A stretch of DNA of 64,000 nt from assembly GCA_021018995.1 (NCBI GenBank), contig CM037590.1, positions 104,533,097 to 104,597,096 on the forward strand. The letters run 5' to 3'. This document shows positions 22,230 through 35,569 of this stretch, piece after piece. The notes beneath the pieces are model-generated. The model worked only from the letters and a program-made list of their open reading frames with translations, did no database searches and had not been told where the DNA came from. This DNA is from Chloranthus sessilifolius (lineage: Eukaryota > Streptophyta > Magnoliopsida > Chloranthales > Chloranthaceae). Each line of letters opens with the position of its first letter. Position 1 is the stretch's first letter. The position numbers were made by a program, and so were the translations under genes.

Positions 22230-23357
22230 AGGGCCAAGGGTAATATTTTCTAAGGTACATAGCGTTCTAAGGGCTAGGGAGTTCTTCCCCGTCTTGGTTC
22301 GTCAGTTTGTAGGCATTTCCAAGGTATGTGGCTGTTATGACATATGAGCCTTCCCAGTTTGATTTCAGTTTTTCTTTTTGATGAGCGTGCTTGGAAGACA
22401 TGATTTTCTTCAAGACTAATTCCCCAATATTAAAGGTTCGTTCAAGGACTTTCTTATTGTAAGCCCTGGCCACTCTCCTCTATTATTCCTGAGCGTGATC
22501 AGCTGCCCTTAGACGTGTTTCATCAAGCTGCTCTAGCTAGATGAGTAGGGCAATTCTCCTCTCATCTAAGGATAGCTCATCATCGAATTGAATCCATAAG
22601 GATGGTACTTGTATCTCATATGGTAGGACTGCCTCCATCCCATAGGTAAGGAGGTAGGGAGTTTAGCTAGTGGTCGTATGAATAGAGGTCCTATAAGCCC
22701 AGAGTGCTTCTGGTAGTCATTCAGGCCAGCCAGCTCCATTGCTCATTTCTACTGTGCATTTTAGGATTCGAATTAGTGTTTTAATCGTAGCTTATGCCTG
22801 TCCATTTCCTTGAGGTAGAACGGTGATGAATGGTGCAGATCGATGCTGTACTTCTTACATAACTTCTTCGTCTTCTCCACGATGAACTGTGGTCTATTAT
22901 CTGTGATAAACATCCTGGGTACTCCAAACCTGGTGATGATATTCTGAACGATAAACTTTACAAGTGTTGAAGCGGTAATTTTGATATAAGATTCAACTTC
23001 TGCCCATTTGGTGTAGTATTCGATTGTTGTAAGTATGAACACATGCTTGTGAGTATTCCCAACGGTATCTGTGAAAGGTCCAATGACATCGAAGGCCCAC
23101 TTCAAAAATGGCCATGGTGAGGTCATAGTATTCAATACAACTGATGGAGCTTTGACGAGTGCGGCATGTTCTTAGCATTGCTTGCAAGATTGGACGTAGA
23201 GGTGGTAATCTCTGATCATTGTCGGCCAGTCTCTATCTACCAGAGTGGGCACCGCAGGCACTGGCGTGTGCTTCTCGAATGATGTATTGTCCTTCAGTAG
23301 TCGTGATACATCGTAGTAGTACTCCTTTAGTGAAGGCCTCTTTGTATAATGTTTCAC
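22230..23357 (-). pseudogene. Integrase region of element C pol (broken)
   Basis: On the - strand the N-terminal zinc-binding part is at 23357-23172 (ending VQSCKQC). The core at 23135-22773 contains KWAFDVIGPFTDTVG (first Asp), FGVPRMFITDNRPQF (second Asp) and the degraded third-residue region. The C-terminal part at 22473-22267 (FNIGELVLKKIM, LKSNWEGSYVI) ends just past a stop in MYLRKYYP at about 22260-22230, the usual end of Tat integrases. The middle (22770-22480) has many stops. Clearly integrase, and inactive. Confidence 0.88.
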
Positions 23358-23469
23358 CGAGTATGCAGAATCAGGCGCATCGGTTCCTTATAGTCTTTCA
23401 TTTGATCTTTGTGGCATATGGAGGGACGTGTTGATGTTTCAAGAAGTTTTAGATGTCAAAATACCATGG

Positions 23470-24093
23470 TTATCTATCGTCGGTCGGTGACTTTTCAAAT
23501 TTGAACATAGCGACTTTGAATTTTGTCTTGACGTACTTTTCCAGGGTGATTGCTTCTTTCGGTTCTATACTTGTGGGGAGGACGGGTAATTCTCTCTTGA
23601 CGGTCCATGCTACCTCGTGGGTGGGTACTGTTAGCTTTTCGATGAAGAAGGTCTTGGTAGATTGCCCGATGGGTATTTGGATGACCAAGGCTAGCGTGGC
23701 TAAGGAATCTGCGAGCTCATTTTCTAATCTAGGGATGTGCGTGAAAGAGATTCTTCCAAATTTCTTTACTAAATATTGAGCGATTTCTAGGTATGCCATT
23801 AGTCTCCTTTCCTTAGTTTTCTATTCTCCTATGACTTATGAAATTACTAGTTTGGAATCACCGATGGTTTTTAACTGTTTAACACCTAATTATAGTGTTG
23901 CTCGTAGTTCGGCTATAAAGGCTTTGTATTTTGTGACATTGTTAGTGACAGGGAAATCAAGTTGAAAAGCCTTAGGTATGACAACTCCTTTTGGGCTTAG
24001 GAGGACTATCTCGATGCCTTTGCCTTTGTGATTTAGAGCACTGTCAAAATAAAGGATTCTTGAGGTCTTATCGGGCTCTTCATTATGAATCAT
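23470..24093 (-). pseudogene. Additional archaeal/plant-type RNase H of element C
   Basis: Tat-lineage elements carry a second RNase H after the RT-linked one. Frame 24093-23890 shows ILYFDSALNHKGKGIEIVLL (first acidic residue in YFDSA), then LDFPVTNNVTKYKAFIAEL, where the usual AEYEA motif reads TKYKA. Frame 23799-23470 shows HIPRLENELADSLATLAL, with N-E-L-A-D as the last active-site region. A frameshift or stop separates the two halves. This domain is the main reason for placing C in the Tat lineage. Confidence 0.85.
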
Positions 24094-24099
24094 AAATAG

Positions 24100-24690
24100 G
24101 TCCTCATCGGGGATATCTGCATGCGCGGGCTCATCACTCGGCAGTGGGAGATCTGCGAGGTAATTTGCGATTGCTTGCCCTTTAGTCGATTTCTGCGTAA
24201 CGTAAGTGATATCACATTCTTACAGGAGCATATGCCAGCGAGCGATCTTTTCTGATGTTGTGGGCTTTTCGAATATGTACTTCAAAGGGTCCATTCGGGC
24301 TAGTACTAGTATTTTATGTGCTCCAAAGTAGTGTTGTAATTTGGTAGAGGCCCCAACCAATGTGAGGCAAGTCTTCTTTATTGAAGTGTATTTTCATTCG
24401 TATTCGACCATCGTCCGACTGAGATAGTAGATAGCCTTCTCTCTCTTATCGTCTTCTTCATATTATCCCAGACTTACTACCATTGCTTTGTCATTCGCTA
24501 AGAGGTATAGAATTAGGGGTCTTTCGAGGACCGATGGCAATAGTATTGGCGGGTTAAGAAGGTACTTCTTGATGTTGTTGAAGGCTTGCTGACACAGATC
24601 ATCTCATTTGTACTCAATTCCTCCTTTAAGTAGTCTATAGAAAGGATCGCATTTGTCTGAATGCTGGGAGATAAATCTTCTGATGAATTA
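24100..24690 (-). pseudogene. RT-linked RNase H of element C pol (broken)
   Basis: Readable on the - strand over frames with stops: KKYLLNPPILLPSVLERPLI, then REKAIYYLSRTMVEYE, then HYFGAHKILVLARMDPLKYI, and KGQAIANYLADLPLP at the end. These are the usual landmarks of the gypsy RNase H region joining RT to the second RNase H. Stops within it show decay. Confidence 0.75.
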
Positions 24691-25520
24691 CAATCTTCCT
24701 ATCAGGCCTCGTAACTCTTTGATATTTCTAGGAGGCGGCATCTCGAGGATGGCTCTGACTTTTACAGGGTCAACTTCGATCCCTCGCTTGCTAACTATGA
24801 AACTAAGTAATTTTTCGAAAGTGACCCTAAAGACACATTTCTTTGGGTTCATTTTTAGCTGATATTTCTTGGCTCTTTGTAACACCAGTCGGAGCACTTC
24901 TACATATCCTACTTGCGTTTGGGACTTCACTAATATGTCATTGACGTAGACTTCTATACACTTATGCATCATGTCGTGAAAGATAGTCATTATGGTGTGT
25001 TGATACGTGGCTCCTGCGTTCTTGAGCCAAAAAGGCATAACGACGTAACAGTATGTTCCCCATGGTGTGGTGAAGGAAGTCTTCTCTTGGTCGGACTTTG
25101 CTAATTTGATATGGTTATATCCAGAGAAACCATCCATAAAGGATAGCATCTCATGTCTAGCGGAGTTGTCGACTAGAGTGCCGATGTGTAAAAGTGGAAA
25201 GTTATCTTTTAGGCATGCCTGGTTGAGGTTTCAAAAGTCGATGCAAACCCGTACTCTGCCGTCTTTCTTGGTGACATGTACTATGTTGGTGACCCACTTA
25301 GGGTAAAGAATGACTCGGATAAATTTGGCTTTGTGTAACTTGTCGACTTCCTCTTTAACTTGAAGGCCAATTTGTGGGTGCATCCTGCGGAGTTTCTGCT
25401 TAACAGGCTTTGCATCGGGTTCTAAGACGAGGCGATGTTCTACTAAACTTGGGTCTAAACCAGGCATGTCCTTGTAGGACCATGCGAAGGAATCGAGGTG
25501 TTCTTGCAGGACTTATGTAA
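24688..25520 (-). pseudogene. Reverse transcriptase of element C pol (broken)
   Basis: Frame 25467-25231 starts MPGLDPSLVEHRL and contains KLRRMHPQ and VHVTKKDGRVRVCIDF. Frame 25149-24688 contains DGFSGYNHIKLAKSDQEKTSF, TPWGTYCYVVMPFWLKNAGA and the catalytic box YVNDILVKS, where the usual YVDD has become YVND, losing a catalytic Asp. It ends with NIKELRGLIGRL. A gap with stops separates the two frames. Tat-type RT, inactive. Confidence 0.92.
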
Positions 25521-27526
25521 TTTGTTGGTGTTCCTTAGAGTTGAGCGTTGCGCTAATCAGTAACTTTTTGGGTTTCTCTTCAATGCCAAAGTTAAGTTCT
25601 TCTGTGGGTTTCGCGGCAGCTTGGGTTTGCTCATCGAAATGCTTGATAACCTGTTAGAATTTCAGTGCCTCTTTGCCAACTGGTGTTCTATCTTTGTCCT
25701 TGGTAACTTCGTATACTGCAAAATTGCTACACTAGGGATCTGAATTTGCGAAAGGTAACCCTTCATCGATACAATCTAGGACCCAGAGATCTTTGATGAG
25801 GTGAAGGTCAAGACTACTGATTCTTCACTCAAAGTCACAAAATATCTCATCCGATATGATCACTGGCTTGTTGTTTAGTCGGGATGCTATGTCCTCGTGC
25901 GGGGAATGGGATAGAAACCTTAGGAGAAAAGTCTCCTTGTTGGCCACAAATTTAGTTCGGGATAAAGAGTTCCCTTTCTTTTCTGAGATTTTCTAACTTT
26001 TTTAGGTTTTGTATTTCTAAATTTTTAGGGTTTTTTATTTATTTTATTTTTTTGATTTTCGATAATAAATATAGTATAGGTTGCCTCAAGGGGTGTCGGG
26101 AGAATTGCTTCCTCTAGTTGAGGGAGCGAGACGGCTGTTAGAGCCGTTCGAGTGATTCTTCGGGAAATGCGGACTTGATGTGAATTTGGCATTTTTTTTT
26201 TGAGTCCTCATCTGATGAGATCTTTTGAATGAGCGACGTTGGTGACAGCGGCACTAACGCTTGGATTTCTTCTGGCACATTGATCGCCTCTTCTTCGTAG
26301 AAGCTCTGAAGACCGTAGTCAATTGAACTATCATCCTCTGGCTTGTAATAATGTCATTCTTCCCACCGAGGGGGGTCTCTCAAAGGATCCTCTGGGGTAG
26401 CGAGTTCTTTTCCTTGATCTTTGTAATATGTTGGGATGAGCGCGCATGCTCGGCAGCGAGGTTGATAATAGTGAAGAATACAGGGGATCCCCAAGGACAT
26501 TCTCATCCTTCTAGGTTAGAGTTGAAGACGTATCGAATTTATCTTATTGATCTAATAGTGCTTGAAGTCCTAGGTTGGCCCATTCCACTAGCTCAAGCGC
26601 AAGGAGGTCTATCCAGTAGTCCTCGTCATCACTCGGAGGGGGTTGCCATTCTTCCTCGAGAGATTTCTAAAATATTTGGAGTTGTGGCGTGTCTGGAGAC
26701 CGAGAAGTGTCTAGTTCAAGTTCCTCTTCAAACTCTATGAGGGTGTGTTGGGTGTTTCCCCCTAGGTCAACTGGATGACCGTTAGGATTTTCTGCTTCTT
26801 GTGTCGGTAGCTGAGTTGGTAGGTCATTACTAGTGTCGGTGGTCACGAGGTTGGAGTGATTCGATTCTTCTATCGTAGAGTGTCAGATCCAACTAGTGAA
26901 GCGTTCTAATATGCTGGTGCATTCCCTACAGCGGGGTTGGTATGGGTAGGTGATACAAGGGGAGTCCTAAGGGCATTCCCATCCCTCAAGGCCAAGGCTG
27001 AGGTGGATGCTATACGAGTTAGTATTTTCTTGTGGAGTGTTATCTCTTTCCCAAGTTAAGCGTGAGTGCACTTCACTATCTTTCAAGGCTGCTATGTGAA
27101 AATCTTCGTCGTCGCTGGATTCCCAATCTTCTACTCGTGGGTCGGATTCTGGAGGTTCTTCTCTTCTCACTTTTGCAAATTCCTTAGTGTCAAACATGGG
27201 CTTAACTCCTTCGAGCAGTTTATCAATATCGTCGTTTAAATTGGTTAAATCATTGAACGCTTTAGTCATTCACTCAATTTCTACTTCTATGCATCAAGTG
27301 AAGGATACTTCCTTATGCTTCGGCACATCTGCTTTCTCAGTGGTCCCATAGGCGAAGTGGTTGTATAGAGACCATTTTGGTGAGGTAGGGGACAAGTCGG
27401 CTTGTAGGCCATCCGATTGGTAACCTAACCCTATGTGCTTAAATATTTGTGTTGGGACAACGGGTCCTACACAACCTTGCTTATTTTTATAGAGTCCGGT
27501 GTAGAGAACATATCCAAGTTGGTACA
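25521..27526 (-). pseudogene. Protease-RT linker of element C pol, left of element B
   Basis: The - strand holds broken reading frames of the long acidic linker typical between protease and RT, including 27269-26967 (ESSDDEDFHIAALKDSEVHS) and the start of the RT block at about 25520-25480 (SFAWSYKD). Frame 27526-27294 (QLGYVLYTGLYKNKQGCVGP) continues directly the frame on the other side of element B at 40679 onward, which shows that B split one coding region. Confidence 0.7.
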
Positions 27527-29993
27527 TGTTGTTCTCCAAGTGTGCTTCGCTTATTGGTTGGTGGTGAAAGTTATTTAAAAATAATAAAAAAATAGAATAA
27601 AACAGGGGATGAATCAGCACAACTCGGAAATCCTAGACCTGCAAGATACAGGGTCCTTTCTAGCAAGTTTTGATAAATAAGAGTTTGTCCCACAGGGAAA
27701 GGTGATCTAAGGCTCCAAGGGAGCCGTCTCTAGTAGTCCCTCGGATCATCTCTGTCTGGCAGTCTAAAGGAGGGGAGTTTAAGGTCACTTATTCTAAGTA
27801 TTCTAATAACTAAATTACAGAAAGGATTGAGAGGATGGATGGAGTGTGGAAAATAATTATAAAATGGTGAGACATATGTTATTGAGCCAAGGTCAGAGGA
27901 GTTTTGTAACTCAGATTTAGATCTGATGTTATAGAAATCCTGTCCAGAGGCTACATTATCACCTCTGAGGAGAAAGGATCCAACCCATCTCTACTGCCAT
28001 GACTCCACCCTTAGGGCTATAACCTGTCCACTTGAATGGTCACAGACTATCCCATAGGGGAGCCACTATCCAGGGATGGGTCAGAACATAACAAATAAAT
28101 CATTGCAGGCACTATATCATCCAGGCTACCAGCTCAAGAATCCATCGGGAACCTCAACCTCTAAAGTTCCATATGTGGGGCTAAGCTGGAAAACCATGAT
28201 AGCCCAGACACATAGAACCAGCAAGCGATTGAGTACAACCTTCGATCCAGCTGTCCATTGCTTGAGAGAGGCTACAATGGTCCAGTCACCAGCCTACAAT
28301 CTCTATAACCATATCAGATCCAACGTCTGATGGCAGATCTATACAAATATGGGAGAGTTTGCCTCTGTACAATCCCTCACCAGGCTTCTACAAGCTCAGG
28401 TGAAAAGAAGAAGGATCCATCTTGGATCGGTGGATCAGAATCACCCTAAGGCTATAATCTATCCACTTAAATGGTCACAGACTATCCCAGAGGTTATCCT
28501 CCGCACGGAGCCCAAAACAAAACAAGATTATCGCTGCTACCACCATGTTCACCAGGCTGCCAGCTCAAGCTCCCATGGGGATTTCAGATCTAGTAGGTCC
28601 TGTGGTGGGGCTAAGGCTGGAAGACCATGATAGCCCAGACACACAGGTCACTTGGATCTGAGTGGCCCTTAAAATCAGTCCTCCATTGCTTTGAAACACA
28701 GCCAAGGCAATGGGAGATCACAAGGCAGCAGCCTTGCACAGAGCATCTTCACAAATAAACAACAATCCCACAGAGTACAAATCCTATTGCAAAACTTCCA
28801 TTAATCTAACTCAAATACATATACAAAGTCATAGCCAGCAATTGCTGGACTATGGAGAGAAGAAAAGAAAAAGAAAAAGAAAAACTACTTACTGCTAAAA
28901 AGAAAGAGAAAAGAAAAGCGATCTGAGATAGGTTCCCAGATACCTAAACCTAAGCTAGGCCTGGGTATATATAGCAGTGGGGTGGTGGCACATTAGGGTT
29001 AGGAAACCCTAATTTTAACGATGCCACGTGACCTTATACTGATCCTTGGATGCCTTGGGGCGTGTGCATAGAGATTTGAGCGTGGGAGTGCGTGCCCTAA
29101 TCACTGGAAATTTTCAAAATGCCCTCTGCTGAAGAGATGGAAGTTTAGGTTCAGAGCCTCGCTAGGTAGCTATAGTTTCCCAGACTTGTCGCGTGGTAGC
29201 TCATTGCTCTTCGCTAGGATGATTTGACACTGAAGCTTCAGCCGTCGCGAGGTTGCCTTGGTTTGCTCTTCAGGCAGTCGCGCGGTAGAGAGTTGAGCTC
29301 TCGCTAGGTTGGAGTTCGCGAGGTTGAATAGAAAACACAGTCTCAAGCGTTGTGAGGTTGCAATTCAAGCGATTCTTGTGATAGATTAGTCTTATTTGTT
29401 TACTTGGACCTCACGAGTTACCTCGCGAGGTTCTTTTGAGTTCTGAACTATGCGAAGTTCTTTGTCTCACTCACTCTTCGCGAGCTTGGCTTTGCCTTCG
29501 CCAGGATGCCTTCTTTCTTGAATGGCGTGCGAACTGTGCGAGGCATTCTTCTTCTGAGAATTGTACCCCGCGGCAACTACGCGACAGTTGCGCGAGGAAT
29601 CTTCTGAAGCTCTCTCTCCTCAGCTGTCTTAAGCAAACTTTGCGAGATTGAGAGAGGTCTGCTTTGAACTGCACGACACTGAGCGATGTGTTCTACTCTT
29701 GAGCTTCGCGAGAGCTGCGCGAAGTTGAGTTTCTGAAGCTCCTCAGTCATTCATCTACACGAGAGGTTGCTTGTAAAGCCTTGGGAAGCTCAGCTGATCT
29801 GCGCGAGGCTTCAAAGTTCATTCTTGCTGAGGGGCATCTGGTGCTAAAGCAGGCTCCATAACAGGATTCTTGGCCTTATTTTACTGCTGATTATTTTCTG
29901 AACAAAACACTTAAGACGAGTTTATTAGGTGGCTAAGGGTCTAATCAAAGGTTAAGTTAAGGGGTGAAAAGAGATACTTTCCAGGTTTTAACA
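27527..29993 (-). repeat. Element B 3' LTR
   Basis: This is a direct repeat of 38235-40673, starting TGTTGTTCTCC and ending GGTTTTAACA. The TATA box on the - strand is at 28963-28975 (GCTATATATACCC). Upstream of it, at about 29170-29815, lies a CpG-rich array of TCGCGAGGTT and TGCGCGA motifs. Differences from the other LTR are mostly small indels at CAG/CTG positions. Small frames at 28076-28898 and 29436-29674 are not supported as genes. Confidence 0.95.
29170..29815 (-). promoter_or_regulatory. CGCGA motif array in the U3 of element B
   Basis: Ten or more copies of TCGCGAG, TGCGCGAG or near variants (for example 29254, 29308, 29425, 29478, 29590, 29705, 29717, 29800) lie upstream of the - strand TATA box at 28963-28975. 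The core TCGCGA is palindromic. Some copies in this LTR have lost a CpG compared with 39840-40490. Confidence 0.65.
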
Positions 29994-30190
29994 CACCCCC
30001 AAATCTAATCTTTGCTAGTCCCTTAGCAAAGCTACATTAAATCTACTCTAAAAATTAAATGCCACTTTCGTAGGGAGCACGAATACATTTAGCATATGTA
30101 CCAAGCCTTTTAAACCCCTAGGTGATCCCTAGTGGAGGAGTGAAGTCTCCTGAGGGTTTTCAGTGAAGACACCCACAAACTTCTCCAATG
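29994..30190 (-). other. Polypurine tract and conserved hairpin block of element B
   Basis: Same organisation as 2294-2500 in element A: a purine tract beside the LTR, a hairpin with 8-bp arms CTTTGCTA/TAGCAAAG (30010-30031), CCTAGGTGATCCCTAG (about 30117-30132) and an AGGAG/CTCCT hairpin (about 30136-30151). Sequence similarity to A through this block is high. Confidence 0.8.
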
Positions 30191-31867
30191 AAATAGTTAA
30201 CTAAAGTGCAATGTCTTCCAATGAGCAGTTAAGGAATCAGATTTAGTCTACTCATGAATCAGCATAAAAGAAATTTAATTCATTGGTTGCACAGGAACTT
30301 AGACAGCATAAACTCTCATGTTTGCACAGCATTTTCAAATAATTTGTGATCACAGAAAACTGCACAAGTGTATGTCAGCACTGAGCTTATCCTTATGTCA
30401 GAAAATTAGGTTAAGGTCATACATAATGCATTCAAGTTCAGACCCAAAAGAAAGCTTTACAGGGCATACTCTCATCAAGGTTTGTTGAGGGGTTCAGTTT
30501 CCCACAGGCTCAAGAGCAGTTACATCCCCCAACTAGGTTTGTAAGCATGAGCATAAGCAGAGTTCTTAAGTGCTGGCATCATTGTCAGTTTCTCACCATA
30601 GATTGGATAATTCCTTATCTTCACATGACAGCTCACTCAATCTGTGGATCACAAGGGCTTTTAACTGGGTTGAAATGTGGCTTATGAAGTATGGTTAAAA
30701 AGAATGGAAGGTTTGAAAAGGGGTTCAAAAATTGAGAACTCAGTGGGTGCAGGAGGTGGTTCATGACTTCACCTTCTTGAATTCAGCTCCCTTCATCTTC
30801 TTTGAGATTTTTCGATTTGAAGTGATCAGTTTCTCTTCTTGATTTTGATTTTTCAATGAAGGTTCCTCTTGACTTCTCTCTTATTCCTCTTCATTATTAT
30901 TATTTTTTTTTGTTTGTTCCTTTTTGCTGGAGTTTTCTTCTTTTTATTTTGTTTTTTTGCTGTTCAGAAATGCCACCATGTCCTCAGTTACCATTCTGTC
31001 CGGATAGATGCTTCTTCTCCATTCACCTAATGCTGACCATAGCTAGTCCATCTTCAACTCTTTCTCCTTTACCTTCTGAATTCTCAGAGTGAGGGTAGGT
31101 TGAATCAGGTTCATAGGTTCAGGTTCAAGTACTCAGGTGTATTTTGAAGAAATTTGGGATTTAAATCTCAAAGGGGGTATGGACAAGGGCAGTAACTTTA
31201 GGATTGATCTTTTTAGGCTCAAACTGTCCAAGAGAAGGCCTTGATCCTTTCCTAGGTCTCATGAGTACTGTCAGTTGTTTCAATTTGGAGTTACCTAACT
31301 TCTAGTGAGCACAGTGACTCAGCCAGTCCTTAGAACTAGAAGAAATGCCTTAGTTACTCCTCAAAAAAAAAATTTGTAGGCCCATTTCTCACTGGTTCTT
31401 GTCATCCTTTGAACTTTCAAGTATGCCCTCACCTTTTTCTCTCTTTAATGATTCACTAAGTACAGATACAAGTGGGTTTCCTTGGTGAAACTATTATGGA
31501 AATGTGGAATATTAGAAGTCTATAATGTTCAATGTTTGCATAAATTTTAACTTCTTAATTTCATGATTCTTAAGTGAACAGAGGTCCATTTCCATATTGC
31601 CCAGATGGGTCTGCTGCACTTATGTTAACTATTCCATTGGCGAGGTGCGCCATACCCCAAACCTATGAGGAGCGGTGTCCTCCGGTTCAAGGTCAATGTC
31701 GACAAACTTATTACAACAGAAAAGAAAACGAAAACAAAACACACAGACAAAGCAAGGCAGGACAGACAATGGGAAAGTCAATGAATTATAAAAACTGTAC
31801 AAAATACAAGAGAACATATGTAAAAGAAATAGAGGAAATCCTTGGTACAATCTAATCAGAATTTGGA
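30191..31867 (-). other. 3' untranslated region of element B
   Basis: No coding sequence recognised. T-rich tracts lie at about 30890-30960. Scattered similarity to element A's 3' UTR continues. The frames at 30856-31092 and 31574-31855 are not supported. Confidence 0.5.
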
Positions 31868-34800
31868 TTAAAATTTATCCCAGCCCATCTTCCTTGCATG
31901 TTCTTGAAGGAGAGCCTCTTCTTCTTTCTTCTTGCGTTCCCTCTCGGCCTTCCTCTGCTCTAGAGTTTTGGGTATGGTAGGAGCTCGGACCCTCATTTTT
32001 CTCTTCTTTGGCTCAGGAGGGATCTCCAAGATTTTCTGATGGGTGGCTCGGGGTTTGGTGGGGATTTCCTTTGGGCCCATACCTTTGGAGGCTTGCCCCT
32101 GGAGGCAGGTGGAATAGGAGATGATTGGGCTGGTGGAGGCTCAGGAGGGGCAACGGGAGATTTGGCTGGAGCTGGCATTTGAGACAGGAGAGGACCTTTC
32201 CCTTTTTCTACTGTAAGGGGAGCCACAGGAGATAGAACTGGTAATTTCTCAGTAGGCACGGCAGGGCTCTTCCCTTTGGCGAACTTGCTCGGTGGTGGTG
32301 CCTCCTCAGACTGGGCCGATGGTTCTTTGCCAATTTTCAAAGAGCGAGTTGGGGGAGTGGTCTTCTTAGCAGCAACTTTTCGTCGCTGAGGATAGGATTG
32401 GGCTGCAGAGGCATCTGAAGGGACAGCCACAGTAGGTTGGGCACTGGGATCCGTAGGTGGTGCCTCATCAGAGTCAGAATCAGAAGGAAAGAGCTCAGTA
32501 GGGTCCAATCCTAGGGCAGCAGCAGCTTGTCTGCGTTCTTCTTTGGAGAGGAGGCGCCCATGGGGATCATCCTGAGCGGAAGCTCGGGTGACCTTTGGAG
32601 GTGGGGATGGAGGGGTCGGCCGTTTGCCTTTTTGGGCTACAGTGGCTCTCTTAGGAGTGGGCTTTTTCTGGGAAGGGGTGCGTTTCCTTTTGATAATAGG
32701 AGAGGGAATAGGGGGGGCACTGATGTAGGAGGAGCTACAGTAGGGGTCACAGCAGGAGCAACAGGTTTTGTAGGTACTGCAGAAGGAACGGCAGCAGGCA
32801 TTGGAGGAGGAACAGGAGGAGCTACCGGAGTGGGGGCTGTGGGAGTTGGGGGAACAGACTATGTAGGGGTTGGTGTAAGGGTTGTGGAAGAAGATGGGCC
32901 TGGATGGGTGGAAGAAGATGGGGCCTCAGGGGGAGCGGTGGTGATGGGGGTGGCTTGGATAGGTTGGGACAGCAGGAAAGCAACTCTCTATTCCAAGATG
33001 TCAATTTTCTTGTTAGCCCACAGGAGATTGGTATCTGCAACTCCTTACTGAGACGGCTGATCTCCTGAGCATTGTTCAATTTCTTCTCTAATAGCCGGTT
33101 ATGCTTTTTCACCCTCTCACCATTGGCCTTTTCCATCTCAGCAGTTATTTTGTAGTAAGTTGCTGCAACCTTGTGCGCAGTTGATGTCTCCAGAATTGCC
33201 TCCCATCCTTTTGAAATATCGCGCAGCTGCTCGTTGTGAGCAAGCTTCAGATCACTAAGCTTCTGCAGCAAGGGGTATTCAATGGCTTAGCGGAGTTGGG
33301 CCATGCCATTGAGAATATCCCTCTTGATATAAGGATTGTCCCTCAAGGCATGGAGGAGGGTGAAGTAGGGAGGGGTGTAGTAGGAGTGTCTGGGCAAGAT
33401 TGGGAGAAATGAAGTGAAAGGAAGAGAGGGTGATGGAGCCTGGGGGGGAGAAGTGGGGGTTGTAGAAATGGTTTGGGTGGTCTAGGTGGAATGGTCAGTG
33501 AATTGAGGAGGGGGTGGGAGAAGAGGGGGAATGGAAGGTATGGGTGGAAAATGAAATGAATGAAGGGCAGCTGATGTGGATGGCTCAAGGGAAGGGAAGA
33601 AGGGTATGGTGAAGGGTTGAAATGGAAGGGAGGGGGGTGCAAATAGGGGGGGTGGAGTGGGAAAGGTGGATGGAAATGGAATGGGGTCTGTCTGGGTAGA
33701 AGTGTTGGTGAATTGAGGAGGAGGTAGTATTAGAGGTGGAAGGATAGGGAGAGAGGGAAAGGAGTGGTCAGGTATGGTATCATGGAGGGGGAAGGATGGA
33801 GGCGAGTCAATGGGGGTAGGTGTGGGGCAGGAATGGGGGAGGCAGAGGTGGAAGGGGGTTGTGTTGGGATTGGTGGGTTTGTCAATGTGTGAAGGGTGGA
33901 TTGGAGGGTGGTTATGTCAGTTTGCATTTGGGCTTAGGTCTCTGTGGTGTTGAATAGTTGGGTTTGGAGGTCATGGATAAGGGAAAGGATATGAGTAAGA
34001 GAATCTGAGGTTGGTTGAGGGGGGTAGGAGGGTAAGAAGGAATAGGTTGGAAAGGGGAAGTGGGGGCATGATGGAAAGTGGTAGGGGGGAAGGGGGGGGG
34101 TCGGGTGAATGATGTGGTGAAGGGAGAGGAGACTCAGGGAGAGGGATGTCTTGGGTGGGCAAGGTATCAAGCAAACTGGTCATGAAGGCTTGATACCCAG
34201 AGGTGGTGGCTAGGTTGAAGTCCAGGTCATGGAGAGGTGGGTCTAAGGGTTGGTCACTAAGGGGTGTGGCTGTGGGAAGGGCAGGGGTAGTGTGAGAGGT
34301 TTTCTTTTTAAGGTAGGTTATCAAGGGAGGGCTGTCAGGGTGAGGATCAGGGGCTATGGGAGAGACTGGGGTTGTTGATTGGGGTAGGGTGGGTGAAGGT
34401 GGAGTGGTGTCTTGGGGTTCAACACTTTCTACCCAGGTTCGGATAATGGTTGGAGGGGGAATGGAGAAAGGAGAGGAAAGAGGAGAAGTGAGAAATGGAA
34501 TGGGTGAAGAAGGGAGGGGAGAGGCCAGAGTAGTGGATGGAGGAATTGCTGCAGAAGCAGAGGTGACAGAAGCTCACGCCACTTTCTTTGGGGCAAGGGT
34601 TTTTGCCTTCTTTTTGGGGGCAGGGGTGGCCATTGCCACAGCAGCTTCCTCTCTCTACTCGGAGACCTCCTGAGCTTCAGTTTTCTTCTTCTTCTTCTGG
34701 GGATCCATTAAGCTTCTGCTGATCCCCCATTGTCTTTTAGCAAATGTGGTGGGAGTGAGGCCAGCAGATAACTCCCCCACTGGTATCTTGTATCCTCCCC

Positions 34801-35569
34801 TCAGAAGTAGTCTGGTGATGAGTCTTCCATAGGGGAGAGTGTGGCTCTTCTTTTCATTGACTTCACCATTGTATCCTTCATGGCCTCGAAGATCAACCAT
34901 GCAGCATTGAATCCATAGCCCAGAGAGAAGGAATACAGAGCATCAGCAATTGGTGTCCTCCTTTCTTGCTGATGGCCGGAGCAATAGATGTTCTTCCTCA
35001 AAACTTGATCAATGAATAGCAGTTGGGCTCCAAATCTCTTCTTCTAATGGAGTCCCCAGTGGCCTTCAAGCCTCTGGTAATGGCATGGGCAATTGTGTCA
35101 ATGTGGGCACTCACAGGGGCACCATAACCGTAATTGGGATCAAATCTGGCAGGGATGCCCAAGACTTCAGCAATCAACTCCGGCCTAAGCAGCATCTCAA
35201 AGTTGTCAACTAATGCAAGGAGGCCTGGCTGCCCTTGTGTGTAAGTCGAGCTTAAGGTCTTTGGTAGAGCACTAACCTAGGGTAGGCTAGTGCAAGAATC
35301 ATTTGCAGCAAGGGGAACAAACCAGCCTTGCGCAAGAACTCGATGGCAGGTGCTGACAATGGCTCAGATTCAAAGAAAGAGATATCAAAAATGGCTTCAG
35401 GCTCTAAGGGAATGCAAAGGAGGAGCTCAAAGGGTGTAGAATAATCCAATGTTGGTGCAGCCTGCTCCGGTACCACCCCCTTCCCTTTTTACAGAGCCGT
35501 AGAGGACTTGGCTTTCTTAGGTGTAGGCTCCACAGTGGCCTTGTCCCTGGCTCTCTTCACAGGAGCCAT
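31868..35569 (-). pseudogene. ORF2 of element B: long proline-rich protein with a transposon-protein-like N-terminus
   Basis: From MAPVKRARDKATVEPTPKKA (start 35569), frames on the - strand give an N-terminal globular part: LLRPELIAEVLGIPARFDPN (35195-34998), FILRKNIYCSGHQQE and DALYSFSLGYGFNAAWLIFE (about 35001-34880), and LPYGRLITRLLLRGG (34900-34655). These resemble the family annotated 'putative plant transposon protein'. Then comes a very proline/serine/threonine-rich middle (about 34570-33340), a coiled-coil-like stretch (33271 to about 33030), an acidic block LFPSDSDSDEAPPTDP, a basic/proline-rich part (32508-31993) and a charged tail ending ARKMGWDKF. An early stop and several frame changes break it. 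It occupies the place of pol. Function unknown. Confidence 0.7.

Noticed and set aside
32527-33051. Glycine/valine-rich 174-codon frame on the + strand
   Set aside because: Antisense shadow of the proline-rich ORF2 of element B; the long frame is a result of biased composition.
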